A stretch of 64,000 nucleotides of DNA from contig NC_134840.1 of NCBI RefSeq assembly GCF_965363235.1, positions 85,346,916 to 85,410,915 of the forward strand, read 5' to 3'. Every line of letters starts with the position of its first letter. The first letter of the stretch is position 1. The notes beneath the pieces were generated by a model, which was given only the letters and a program-made list of their open reading frames with translations, had not been told where the DNA came from and did no database searches. Source of the stretch: Mytilus galloprovincialis. Lineage: Eukaryota > Mollusca > Bivalvia > Mytilida > Mytilidae. Position numbers and translations under genes: made by a program. This document shows, piece by piece, positions 10,001-22,700 of the stretch.

Positions 10001-12143
10001 AAAACATACAATGACGAAAAGGATAAGCTATGGAATAAGATTTCCAAAAATTACAATAAGAAAAATTACTTTCAGGAACTTTAATTCAAAATTACTCCTA
10101 TTTGCGATTTCCCCTTTTTTGTGTTTCTTTGATACGTATGATGTGGCTCTAAACTTATACAACCCGTCATTGTGTTTTTGTGCTATTGTAGATTTTTGTA
10201 TTCTTTTCTTTCATTTTTGCTAATGTGCTTTGTCTATATGCCTTTTTGGGCATCTTTGAAACATATTTGTTTGTTTTTTATAGTCACAGTGATAAAGATT
10301 ATAACAAAATGTTGAATGCAGTACCCCTATTTTTGACATTTTACCTATTATGTCTGTTTATTTAGTCACACATCGTTTTCAATAAAATGGAATTTAGCTA
10401 GCTATAAAACCAGGTTTAATGATAAATCCAGCATTTTCTTCTGTCCCCAATTGCAAGTCAGGAATACGACAGTTATTATCCATTTGTCTGATGTGTTTGA
10501 GCTTTTGATTTTGCCTTTTATATTTTCTCGGAGTCGTTTTTTTTGTTATTTTTTTTTCTACATAAGAAAATGCCTGTACCAAGTCATGAATATGAAAGTT
10601 GTTATCCATTCTTTTGATGTGTTTGAGCTTTTGAAATTGAATTTTCCGTTTTGAATTTTCCTCTGAGTTCAGTACTTTACTTTTTTCTTTCTAATAATAA
10701 TAAAAGTAGAAATATCAGCAATGGTTTATATGCTGTCATAATTAAGCATAATAGCAATTCCAAAGGTCTTAGTTGGGCAAATGTATCAAAACATAAATGT
10801 AACATTTCATCTGAATTAATTTCGTTGATTGATTTTAGCTGTTGAAGTCAGTATTATCATCCTCCGGGTGCGTGATTTTCTCGCTGTGTTGAAGACTCAT
10901 TGGTGGCCTTCGTTTTTTTTCTTCTGTCCTTTGGTCAGTTTGTTGTCTCCTTGACAAATTCGTCATTTACATTCTCATTGTTTTTTATTTCATTGCAGAA
11001 AAAGGAGTATAGAATTAACCTTGTAACAAGAAAATGTAATGTAACCACCTTAACAAGACCTTTCATGCCGAATGGCGTACCTTCAAATGCTACCTTCGAA
11101 GGATTTGCAACTGTAGGTGCTGCTGGTATCTCAGGCCAGAGTCTTAATGTACAAGATTGGAAATTTACATCAGGAACAGAAACGTTCTATGGCGTTGTTA
11201 CAAGTCCTGACTGTGTTCCTGTTCAACATACACATTACACGCCACCATCAACTTTCGTCGTGTCATCGTAAGTTTCACGTTTTATAATTTGGCACCTCGA
11301 TATTTCTTTCTGCTTTTATTTTGGGGTCGTGACATGGAAATAACCTATGTAATATCACTATACAACGCTCAATTAACAAAACAAAATGGTATGGTTTCCG
11401 TTCCTTAAATACGTATCTCCTGTTAAAACAAGAATACTTGTAAGTAAATAAGTCCAAGTCTAATATACAAATATGGTGATTACCAATGAAACAACTATCC
11501 GTCAGAGTGTTTGTTTTTGCAACTATAAGTCACCGTACGGCCTTCAATAAAAAGCAAAAAACGACATGAGAAAATGATGAACAATTAAAAAAGGAAACAA
11601 ACAAACGAAAAACAATAATGATATACAGCAATTAACGACAACCACAAAATTACAGGCTCCTGACTTTCGACAGGCACATATAAAATCTAACGGGGTTAAA
11701 GACTATAGCCTGTGCCCAACCTATCATCACCTGGGACAGTAGTGTAACAACTCTAAATAAGAAATCTTTTGAAAAGAACTTTACTCATCGGACTACACTA
11801 CAACAAATCTAATAACACGACTAAAGAAACAGACCGGTCTGATTGTATTTGCAGTAACTGAAAGCTAGCCAATATAAACTAATTAAACAATCATGTATAT
11901 AAGATAAAGTATACATATCAGTATAAATAAAATGGAGTTCGTGTAAAGACATCATTAACAATCTAGGAAACAAGACATTGTACAATGCCAAAATAAACGT
12001 ATAGGCAGTAATACACCTATAGATTACAGTATTTGGAAATGAATTTCTTACAATACTTTTTCTTTCACAGGTTCTTCGACATAAAAGCTGGAATAAGAGA
12101 TGTTAGTGTATTCACACCACCAACAGAGTGTAACCAAGAATAA
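7012..12143 (+). CDS. Ependymin-related secreted protein, gene B
   Basis: Five exons with GT-AG junctions: 7012-7075, 9073-9107, 9769-9918, 10999-11267 and 12071-12143, giving 196 residues. The N-terminus MKLFVALCCFVLAQAQ is a classic signal peptide, so the product should be secreted. Then follow IPKPCESPKQWEGNILR, VDRSTAVKP, the family hallmark SYDETNQRVREI, YEVIYLHQT, KEYRINLVTRKCNVTT, SPDCVPVQHTHY, and the end FFDIKAGIRD to PPTECNQE. Four cysteines outside the signal peptide (PCE, KCN, PDC, TEC) are shared by all complete copies and probably form two disulfides. NVT and NAT are likely N-glycosylation sites. Length and motifs fit the ependymin family (vertebrate ependymins and EPDR1). The start was chosen because it gives the signal peptide and matches gene C exactly. 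Family members are extracellular glycoproteins; the role here is unknown. The gene is intact and flanked by paralogues in the same orientation. Confidence 0.93.
7290..7940 (+). repeat. Intron 1 of gene B: repeat tail and sequence shared with intron 1 of gene C
   Basis: Bases 7485-7575 are a tail of the bivalve repeat that ends ggtacctttgataactat (gatgagtcttgtgtagacga, then aacgcgcg). The flanks, including ctatgcattggttggtgcat at about 7430 and the stretch 7690-7910, resemble gene C intron 1 at 14790-15220. This suggests that B and C arose from one duplication that included the intron. No coding potential was seen in the rest of this intron (7076-9072). Confidence 0.45.
10310..10640 (-). repeat. 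Two nested copies of the caaacacatcaaacgaatgg repeat in gene B intron 3
   Basis: Reversed motif chains (cagtcaggaatacgac-like caagtcaggaatacgacagt, then gatgtgtttgagcttttgat) occur at about 10455-10515. They recur at 10575-10635 (caagtcatgaatatgaaagt, gatgtgtttgagcttttgaa). The two copies are about 120 bases apart, head to tail. Confidence 0.5.
11455..11810 (+). repeat. gatgtggt-tatgattgc family repeat in gene B intron 4
   Basis: It shows the family chain: taccaatgaaacaactatcc, aactataagtcaccgtacgg, cgacaaccacaaaattacag, gctcctgactttcgacaggc, cctgggacagtagtgtaaca and ttactcatcggac. It is a nearly full but diverged copy. The same intron position in gene C holds two partial copies, but with different breakpoints, so the insertions are independent. 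Confidence 0.6.
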
Positions 12144-13677
12144 ATTATAAACCTTACTTTATAAAAGTTCGAAAACAATGAGTCTTATGATGACAGTTTT
12201 GTTTCCAAAAATATTCTGAACTAATATCAAAACATGATATTCTGTTTTAGAAGTTTTACACTTGATCTTGTTGATTTATTACCTTTTCCCGACACTCATT
12301 TGTTTCAATAACAAAAAGCTGTTGTGTTTTGCATAAGATGTCATTAGATGGACGGCCGGATGCTAATTTGGTTAATTTTTGAAAGGGCTTCATATTCAAC
12401 TGACTGTACATTTTGGCGCTTCAGTTGAAAAATCCACGTTGGTTTAAGGATTTTAAGAGCCATTAGCTAAAGTAGTATTTTCAATCTAGTTTAAGGACCT
12501 TTTATATATGTATAACTGCATCTCATTAGCAGACTTGGTGGAGGCATTATAAAGGTTTCAATCCTAGTTTTGTTTAAAAGGATTCGTGTTTCAATAGGTT
12601 AATAAGTTAATAAGTTAAAAACAATGACTACACATTATTACTCTCAAAATATTGTCTGTGTTTTGAACGCAGCAAATTTATGCTTTCTTACATTTCTTTT
12701 CTAGCACTGAGCTGCTATTCCTCGAGAATATTAGCAGATCAGTATTCGCGCTTTGGTATTACAACGATTTACTTTTCTTCGAATCTTCGTTGTTGATAAG
12801 TTGTTAAGAAATTATCAAGAAATAAGGGGCGAAGTTGATGGATGTTGGCTAATACTTTTATGCTCCCTTTGGTCATGTAAGAAAATTGGTACCGCTAATG
12901 TTATTGAAAAGTATTTCTTCGCCAAAACGACAACATATATAAAAAAAGTTCTATTAATGAAAAGGGAAGTCTATGATACAAGTGACCTGATGATATAAAT
13001 GGATTTTAATTATATCACCGATAGCAAGATGATCAGTAAAAGAAAACACAAACTAAATTGAGAAACTAAAAATTAAAATTGATACCGGTAGTCATTGTAA
13101 ATTCATTAACAACTTGGCTGAAGTTGGAGCTTGACATATCGTATAGACACATGTGTGTTCTCATAATATAGTGTTTGGTTCTTTTGTTTTTTCTTGAATG
13201 TTATCTCTATGACATAAAGTGATGTGTATTGCCACATTGTTTTTTGAGAATATATGCTAGGTTTAAAAAGGCCAAGACAAAGCCAAACTATTTAATACAA
13301 AACTTTAAAGCAGCGGCTAAAGAAAAAAAAAATAGTATAGCATTTCACATGTCCTACTTGATTCATACACGAAGATGTACCTGATATAAAGTTTATATGT
13401 ATTAACATGAACGTGAATTGCATTGATGCACTTAAAACAACTTATAAAATTCATCAGAGGACAACTTCATTTGAACTGGAACATGAAGTTTGAAATACAT
13501 ATTTTCAACCAATAACTAAACGAAATATGTTAACATTTACCTAATGACGTACACGATTCTTAAATGTGCTACTTTCAAATTGTTTTTCAAAATTACAATT
13601 TTGCATGTGGACCAAAATTAATACCATTATCTGTACTTGCATTTCTATTATGTACTAAGGATTCGATAAATAATTCG

Positions 13678-13716
13678 TCAGGTCATATGACATTATATCG
13701 GGTAATGACCGACTTG
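13678..13716 (+). promoter_or_regulatory. Core promoter of ependymin-related gene C
   Basis: This has the same two blocks as gene B, gtcaggtcatat and aatgaccgacttgt, with about the same spacing to the start codon. The TATA box itself is weaker (cattatatcg at 13691-13700) than the TATAAAAG of gene B. This may give different expression strength. Confidence 0.5.
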
Positions 13717-13730
13717 TGATATCAATAACC

Positions 13731-16700
13731 ATGAAACTTTTCGTAGCTCTTTGTTGTTTTGTTCTTGCACAGGCTCAAATTCCGACTCGATGCGGTAAGT
13801 TTGATGTTTTTGGATTTAATGTTTCTTTGTTCTCGTATGTTTTAAGATGATTCACATATTTTCTTTTTGACAACAAGTTGACGAAGTGAAATTGCAAGAT
13901 ATCGATTATGTACCCTTGTGTTGATTCAATGCTAAACATATGGGAATTTTATAGAAAATCCACAGCCTAATTTAGGGGTGCCCAGGGGGCCCGGGCCCCT
14001 CCTTTTTGGGGAAAAAATTTGGTTGCTTATATAGGGAATCACTAAAGCGTGACTGGAGCGGGCCCCCTCTTAGGTCAGTCAGTGGGCCCCCACTTATGAA
14101 AATTTCTGGATCCGCAACGGGCCTTTATCCTTGTACTCTCATATTTGGCAATTTGATGACTGATAGATATAAGATTATTGCATGCAGTGCTAGAATTGAT
14201 TTCCTGAAAACAAGTTTATTAATGTAGTTATTGGTTAAAACAGATAAAAATATGGACCAAATTAAGTACACCTTTTAGGGTGCGCTCGACTTTAGTGACT
14301 CAGCACGAGGTATTTTGGAATTTACAGGTTGGTTAGAACATTTAGTAGAAAATAAACACTAGCACATCATAGAAAAGCAAGTGAGTAATCTATGTTTCAA
14401 ATTTTATAACGAAAATCTCTCTATTAAAGGCTGTGGATTTTCTATAAAAATCTTGGTTTATTTGCCACAAAGTACTCCTTTTCTAGTAAATGCAATGAAA
14501 CAGTAAATAAGTATGCTTTCCGTCAAGTTTCCCCTTGGTATATGTACTAAATGGCCTATCTCTATTATTCATTATATCTGTAGTTTTTATACAATTGAAG
14601 TTTGAAAAATTCGTACAAAAATGACTAAAGAAGGGTTCATAGATTGCTCTTAGAACGATGAAAATTTTGTAATCGAGCTTTATACGACTGCTTTTTTTTT
14701 TAAAGTAACTTACAAAACAGACAAACTTATGATTAATGCACAAAAATATCCTCTAAAACTGGAAACGTTGAAATGAGTTGAGAGAATTTCAGACTCTATG
14801 CAGTGGATTGTGCATACCTTTAAGTGGGATAACCACTTTTCGCTTTTTATCAATATTTGTTAATGGTCTTACAGCTTGTTACATTCCTTAAGGGGTGTCT
14901 TTCGATGTACATGCAACGTACGCATAACTTAAAATGAACAAAAGAGTACCAATGCGATATTACAAGAAAATCGAAATGCTTATATTCCATAGATTTTTGA
15001 GATCGAAACAACATTAAACACATGAATATAAATACTATTTGCAGAAAGCTTTTTCACAACTTTTCGAACATATTAAAAATATAAACAGCTTATCTTAATA
15101 TTAATACAAGTGATCACAAACACGTTACTACTTGCTTGCACAATGTAACCGCATTGCAGTAGATGCTTCGGAAGGAGGAAAAAACTCTATTTCTATATTT
15201 TGAATTTTTCGGGTAAAACATTAAAGATTTTCTTATCCCAGGCATCAATGTTTTGGAATTTTGGATCCTCAATGCTCTTCAACTTTGTACTTGTTTGGCT
15301 TTATAAATATTTTGATATTAGCGTCTCTGATGAGTCTTATGAAGACGAAATGCGCGTCTGGCGTACTAAACTATAATCCTGGTACCTTTGATAACTATAT
15401 AGATTCCTTAGATTTTTTAGATCGAAACAACCTCAAAAACATGAAAATAAATATTATTTACAGAAGACTTTTTTTATAACTATTCGAACATATAAAACAT
15501 CAACAGTTTATCTTAATATTAATACGAGTATAACTACTTGCTTGTACAATGTAACCGCATTACAGTAGATGCTTCGGAAGGATGAAAAAACTCATTTGCT
15601 ATATTTTTAATTTTTCGGGAGAAAATAAAAAGATTTTCTTATCCCAGGCAAAGGTTACCTTGGTCGTATTTAAAACATTTTTTTGGAATTTTGTGTCCTA
15701 AATGCTCCTCAACTTTGTATTTGTTTTAGCTTTATAACTATTTTCATCTGAGCGTCACTGATGCGATTTATGTAGACGAAACGCGCGTCTGGCGAATTAA
15801 ATTATAATCCTAGTACCTTTGATAACTATTTATCCGACCGTAGTCTAAAATCGCTCATCTTGTTGGTTCGTTCGGTGTTTGTGTTTGAACTTACCACACA
15901 GGGAAACTACGCATTGACGTCACTGCGCTACTACCAGTGTACACAATTAGTGCAGAATACGTTTTTTCTACTCTTTTGAATAGAAAAAACATTTTTAAAG
16001 GCGAGTTTTCGTTGTTATTCTAAAGCATTTCTCAAAGATGTCAATTTTCTAATGGCCGTTTCAAACCTGACTTCCGAATGTCCACAAAATCCCACTTCCG
16101 GTCTCCATTGCTTGGTGTACATTCCATTCAGCGTCATCAATCTGGTGGCAGACAATACAGGTCAAGCAAATCGTATTTTAAAGGAATTTCAAAATGACAA
16201 GCACCTTACGTCTTGCGCGGTTTTCCCGCGAAAAAGGCCCATCCAAAATGAAATGAAAACTATATGAGAAAACGATGTTCATGCCATAATTTTGTTCAGG
16301 AATATAGAGTAAGTAAATAAAAAACAATAAACATCTATTTTTCATAGAAAAACAAATTGACTTATTATAATATTTTGACAATCATAACTGTAGGTAAATA
16401 TTTATACAGAATTCCATTGATGTCGATAGCGATATCCCACAAACAAATAATATAATTGCCTTAGACTGAAAAAAAATCACCTAATTGACAAGCAATTTGA
16501 TTGGAGAAAACGATTTAATACATCAAGTGATTTTGACGCCATTGGAATTTGATGGTAAACAAACAAGGTCAGCAGGTTCAGGGTATGGGACAGCGTCGTA
16601 CTTTGAGTGACTGAGAAACAATTATGAATAGTCAAGCTTGACAATATATGGTTATAAAGAATCAAAGCTAAGTCTACAGAAAAAATATGAAAAAATGTCC

Positions 16701-19700
16701 ATTGGTGAACGACTTTTCAAAATAGCTGGATACACCTCTTGGTCGATGTCACTGCTGGTGGACGTTTCGTTTCCGATGGTATCACCAACCTAGTAGTCAG
16801 CACTTTTGTGCTGACATGAATATCAATTATATGGTCATACTTATAAATGTCCTGTTTACAAAACTTTGAATTTTTCGAAAAACTAAGGTTTTCTTATCCC
16901 AGGCATAGGCTACCTAATCCGTACTTGGCGCAATGTTTTGGAATTTTTCGTCCTCAATGTTCTTCAACTTTGTACTCTTTTGGTTTTATAACTATTTTAA
17001 ACTTAGCGTCGCTGACGAGTTTTATGAAGACCGTCAAACGCTCGTCTGACATATTAAATTACAATCCTAGTACCTTCGATAAATTGAAAACCTGAAGCTG
17101 AATCAAGCTCTTTTATTAGTTTTGTTTACCCCATACGATTTGAAGCCAATATGTTTGACCGACATTACGTTTTAGTTTAAAACTAAATCTTCCTCTTCCG
17201 AACAAATTCTAATTTCATAGTTATTAATTATGAGCTACAAATTACCAAATGAACATCACATTTTGCTACATATCAAGACCAGTGTTATATCTTATTTATA
17301 GAGAGAGCCAATTCACAGTATCAAGTTAAAATATTATCTCTTATCATGATAAATTGTGAGTGAAGTTACCATATTTGGGAAACTTACATTTTGGACTGAA
17401 TAAAGGGCATTTTTAGCGAACTTGTTTTCAAAAGCATTTTATCAACATTTATAAAATCCTTGCTATATACAAAAGCTCACTATTTCGACCCTGAATACCA
17501 TTGTAATGGGATATCAAATCCTGAAGTTCGAAGAAATTAAAAAAGGTTTAAAAGTGATTAAAACTTTCGAATACTTTTCTAAATCATAATACTATTACAG
17601 CTTTTTAAATGTTCGTTTTTAAGTTATGATGGATTTGAAGGCTGACTTTGGTCAATGACAACCACAATTTCACCTTTTTTGCTACTCTTTAGTTAATGTC
17701 GTTTTAAGTTTTGATCATCAATATTTTAATATATTTTGCTCTTCAAAATTTGAAGGTCTGACGTAGAACATTGTACGCTCTAAATATGTATATTAACAAT
17801 AACCATTAAAATAATGATAACAAACAAGAAACGTTTCAAATTAAAGTATAATGTCCATTCGTTTGATGTGTTGGAGGTTATGATTTTGCCATTTGATTAG
17901 AGACTTTCCATTTTTAATGTTCCTCGGAGTTCAGTACTTTTTGAAATTTTGCTTTTTATGTTACATCATAAACCAACTTACAAAAACTGTCATTCTGTTT
18001 TTTAGATCCACCAAAGCAATGGGAAGGCAAAATTCATCGCGTAAGTTACAAAAGATAATTAACTTTTAGTATACATAATGTTACTTGAAAGACTTTTTCT
18101 TGTAGTCTCACATTCACCTATAGCATGAATAGAAGTTTCTCAAGTATCCAGGAAAGTACAACAAATGTATGTTCTAGTACTCGAAAGGTATTTTCTTGTA
18201 AATTAGAAATAGAAATATATATTGTAAGTGGGCGTTTTGTTCTACTATTGTGTACTAGTTCTTGTATTGGGAATTCATTGTATGTGTTGGTTTTAGGTAG
18301 GAAATTGAACAGATTTCAATATATTCAGTTATTATTGAAAATGAAGAAATAAGCTAGGTGTATTTCACGTTCTTTTACAGAAACTATGTCTTCTTACGAT
18401 ATACTTCAAATTCTAATGGATATGATAAAAATATCTATGAAATCGAACTTGAAATTATGAATCATAAATACCACAGATGCAGGTCAGTCTGCCTCATATC
18501 TTTGAATCCCTCTTGAAATTGATAAATGATGATTGTTAATAGTAAAACTGACTAATTGTGTAAAGAAAAAGACAATGACGATTTCAGGTTTCCGATTGTG
18601 AGCTGTCTATTTCTATGTATCAACATTTAAGTAACGCTTGCATACAGAGTATGTAAGTTGTTTCGACATTTCAGAACTTGCATTTCCCATCATGATTCAC
18701 CTCAAAGAAGATTGATGCTTGAAAAAAAAACTCTTGAACTAAGGGTTCCAAGTGATAATCTAAAAGTTCAATTTATCCGATTTAAAGTCTTTTGTGGGCT
18801 TTATTTGTCGAAATAGCAAGCAATTGTATGCAAAAAATCCTACTTGAAATTGGACGCAGTCTGGAAGATCATTAATATGGGATACACATAATATTGGTCA
18901 AATAATCGTATCTTGTGGGACGTCTGAATTCACATTTGCTTGCTGTTCCCAATTGTCGTTAGTGCCTTATTACAAAGCACAACATTACCACCATCCTCTA
19001 TATAATTAAATCAAGAATCACAGAACTAAAGTGGTGTTCTTATATATCTATTTGTTAAATTATGTATTATCATAAACAGGTCGCTCGAGGAAGCTCTGTA
19101 CAACCAGAGAATGAAAGAGTTAAAATTAGTTACGATGAAACCAATCAAAGAGTCCGAGAGATATCTGATTCTCCATTAATACCTAAACCAGGGCAAGCAA
19201 TGTATGAAGTGATTTATCTACACCAAACTGTAAGTCATGCTTACAGCCATGAGGTAACAAGTTCTTTTTAAAACATTGCGTGTCATAGGTGGGTTATATT
19301 CTTAAACCATACACTGAGATGACCCGAGAAACGATAAACCACATTGGATAAAATAATTGTTATACACTTAATTTGGAAATGAATGTCCATATAATTACAG
19401 TATACAAACAAATAACAATACAGCAGAAAATAATGAATAAACATGCATTTATAAAGTATTTAACAGCCATATAAAAATTAGATTTAATAACATTAACGGT
19501 ACCAATTTTTCAGCACCAGATGCGCATTTCGACAAAACATGTCTCTTCAGTGATGCTCGTGGCCAAAAATATGTAAAATCCAAAGCTTATATAAAAGATT
19601 AAATGAGTAACATTATTTATACAATGCGATTAAATGTACAGATGAATAACCAAACAATCATAAATACATGAACAATCACACAATGAGATTCAAATTTGTA

Positions 19701-22700
19701 AAAATACAACAAGACACAGTGTATACAAATGAATAACCACAATATTAGATACAAATGACTGACCTTATTCAATTTAAAAATACAAATGAATAGCCATACA
19801 ATCATATACGGTATGAATAGATATACACATGCATACAATTTACAATTGAATAACTATATAATAGGTTCAAATGAATAACTATTAAATAAGTTACAAATGA
19901 ATAACCATAAAATTATAAACAAATGAATATCCACAAAACTATATACAAATGAATAACCATACAGCAAGATACAAGATTATTACCACACAATATGATAAAG
20001 GATGAATAACCATACAATTTTCTACAATTCTCAACTAGATTTTAAAAATAATACAAGACTAACAAAGGCCAGAGGCTCCTGACTTGGGACAGGCGAAAAA
20101 AGAGGAGGGGTTAAACATGTTTATGACATCTCAACCCTCCCCCTATACCTCTAGCCAATGTAGAAAAGTAAACCCATAACAATACGCACATTAAAATTCA
20201 GTTCAAGAGAAGTCCGAGTCTGATGTCAGAAGATGTAACAAAAGAAAAATAAATAAAATTAGCTTCTGAGGTGAATACTGACATTTTTGTGCTTTATAAA
20301 GAATATTACCATAAAAGATTGAATGTGAAATTCCTGAAGTATAAGAAGTCTGCATGCTGAGCTATATTTACGAATTATGTCCTTGTACATATGATAAAAT
20401 TAGGAAAAGTTTTGACTAGTTTGTGATATCGAAAACCCAGGTGTAATAATTTTTCAGTAATACATAAATTTCTGTTGTTAAAATCTAAAACGTTGTTACA
20501 CACACGAGCGAACCGTACACGTTGAGATATATAAACACCGTAAGGTGGTGACAAGGGAACGTCACCATCTAAAAATGGATAATTAACGATAGGAAATGAA
20601 AAATCATCTCTTTTATCATAAATTTTAGTATTAAGCTTTCCGTTAATGATATAGATATCAAGATATATATTCAGTTAAGGTTAATTCTGCCGTATTGAGT
20701 TAAAATCTTAAATTCTTTGTAATTTTCTTATTTTATCAACGGATTATTTAGTAATACTAGAACACACCCGTGATATCACGGGTCCGTGACTGAATTAAAG
20801 TATATAACTATGCGCAAGCCTTATTTTAGTATTAGTATTGTCATCTGATGAAGTCATGCCGATTATAAGATACACAGTTTTTCTTTGCTTTCATGTCTTT
20901 CTGTTCAACTTTGAACCCGTCGAACTGAAACAATAATATTAATTATTTGGAAAACAAAAGGGCCTGGAATGGAGTATTTTTTTAATCAACAGCATTGTCC
21001 TATGTAAGTTATAAATAAAGTTGAATTCTTTGCTTCGCTGTTTTATGTCATGCCCACTAACAAATTGAAAACTGTACCTATACACCTTATTTTTAGTCCA
21101 GATTTTAAGTATTCGTATTGTTATCTTAGAAAGTCTTACTGATTAAAATACTACAATAGGTAACAATTTGACAGTTTAGTAGTGTCAACCCTGTGGTTAT
21201 GACCCGTGTATATAGCATATTAATCCTGAATACAACGTTTGGTGGTGCGCCTGTCAGATGCGGAACGTACAGATAAGGTAATAGGTAACAGGTGAATATA
21301 CTATTGGTATCGGTAGCGGACTCGACCCGGAACTTCTTAATTATTGGCAATATTAATTACGTGGAAAACAAAAGGGCCTGGAGTGGTGTAATTTTTAATC
21401 TACACCTTTGTACTATATTAGTTATATATAAAGTTGAATTCTGTGATTCGTCGTTTTTACGTGATGACGGCTGACAAATTGGACCTCGTAATTTTAGTAT
21501 TATAGATGTTATACGTCATACCACAACACTGACTACTTAACTGATGTATACTCACAAGGCTTACCATTCTTTGGCGATGGTATCGGTCGATGCTGCTGAA
21601 AGAAAGTATTATTTCTTAGTTTTGCACATATATTTATCGTAGAGTAAAACATCACATTTGAAATAATTTCATTGGTAAATTGGAGTTGTAAAAATCATTT
21701 ACAAACAAGTGCGCTTTTTTGTTCTTTTATTTATAAAATAATATACATTTTCATAATTGATTTGCAGAAAAAGGAGTATAGAATCAACCTAGCAACAAGA
21801 AAATGTAACGTGTCCACAATTACACGACCTTTCATGTCTGTAGGAATTCCACCAAATGCCACCTTCAATGGATTTGCATCCTTCGGTATTCATGCTATCT
21901 CTGGACAGAGTTTGGATATACAAGACTGGGAAACATCAGTATATGACAACAGATTCTCTGTTGTACTAACTACTGACTGTGTCCCTGTTCAGTATACACA
22001 TTACATACCTCCATCAAGTACCATCGTGTCAACGTGAGTAAAACAACTTAGAATAATATTTCTTCAAAATTTAGTACTGATCTTATTCCAGTAGCATTCT
22101 TTTTCTTTATACAGGATCAATCTGTTATCATGTCACAAATTATCGAAAATGAAATAAGCAGATGTGGTATGATTGCTAATGAGACAACTATCTAGAAACC
22201 AAATGACATATATGTAAGCATCTGAAGGTCACCTGACGACCTTCGAAAATATACAAACCTTATGCTGTATAGCTCCTACATGACATAATGTAAAACAATT
22301 CAAAAGAAAAAAATCAACGTCGTGATTTATGACAAACCATTAAACGTAAAACAAACAAGACAGGCATCAACTGAACCACAGGCTCCCAAGCGAAGACGGT
22401 ATATATAGAATGTGCCGAGGTGAAAAAAATGTTTGTGAACGCTCAACTTCTCCAAATCTGTACAGTGGTGCAAAACTACAACCCAATAAATTAAACTTCT
22501 TGTTGTGTGCGTCCGAATCAGTTTTCTGGATGATTTACTGAAAAATCCGTTATGATGATAGTTTAAGATGATATCTACATCTCAAACAGCCTTTTTGTTA
22601 CATATACACATTCATGGATCTACAATCTGTCGATACCTTTAACTTGGCATTTCACAAGGTCATGTTTTTCTCCGACTGTTTATGACGTCTTTACACTAAA

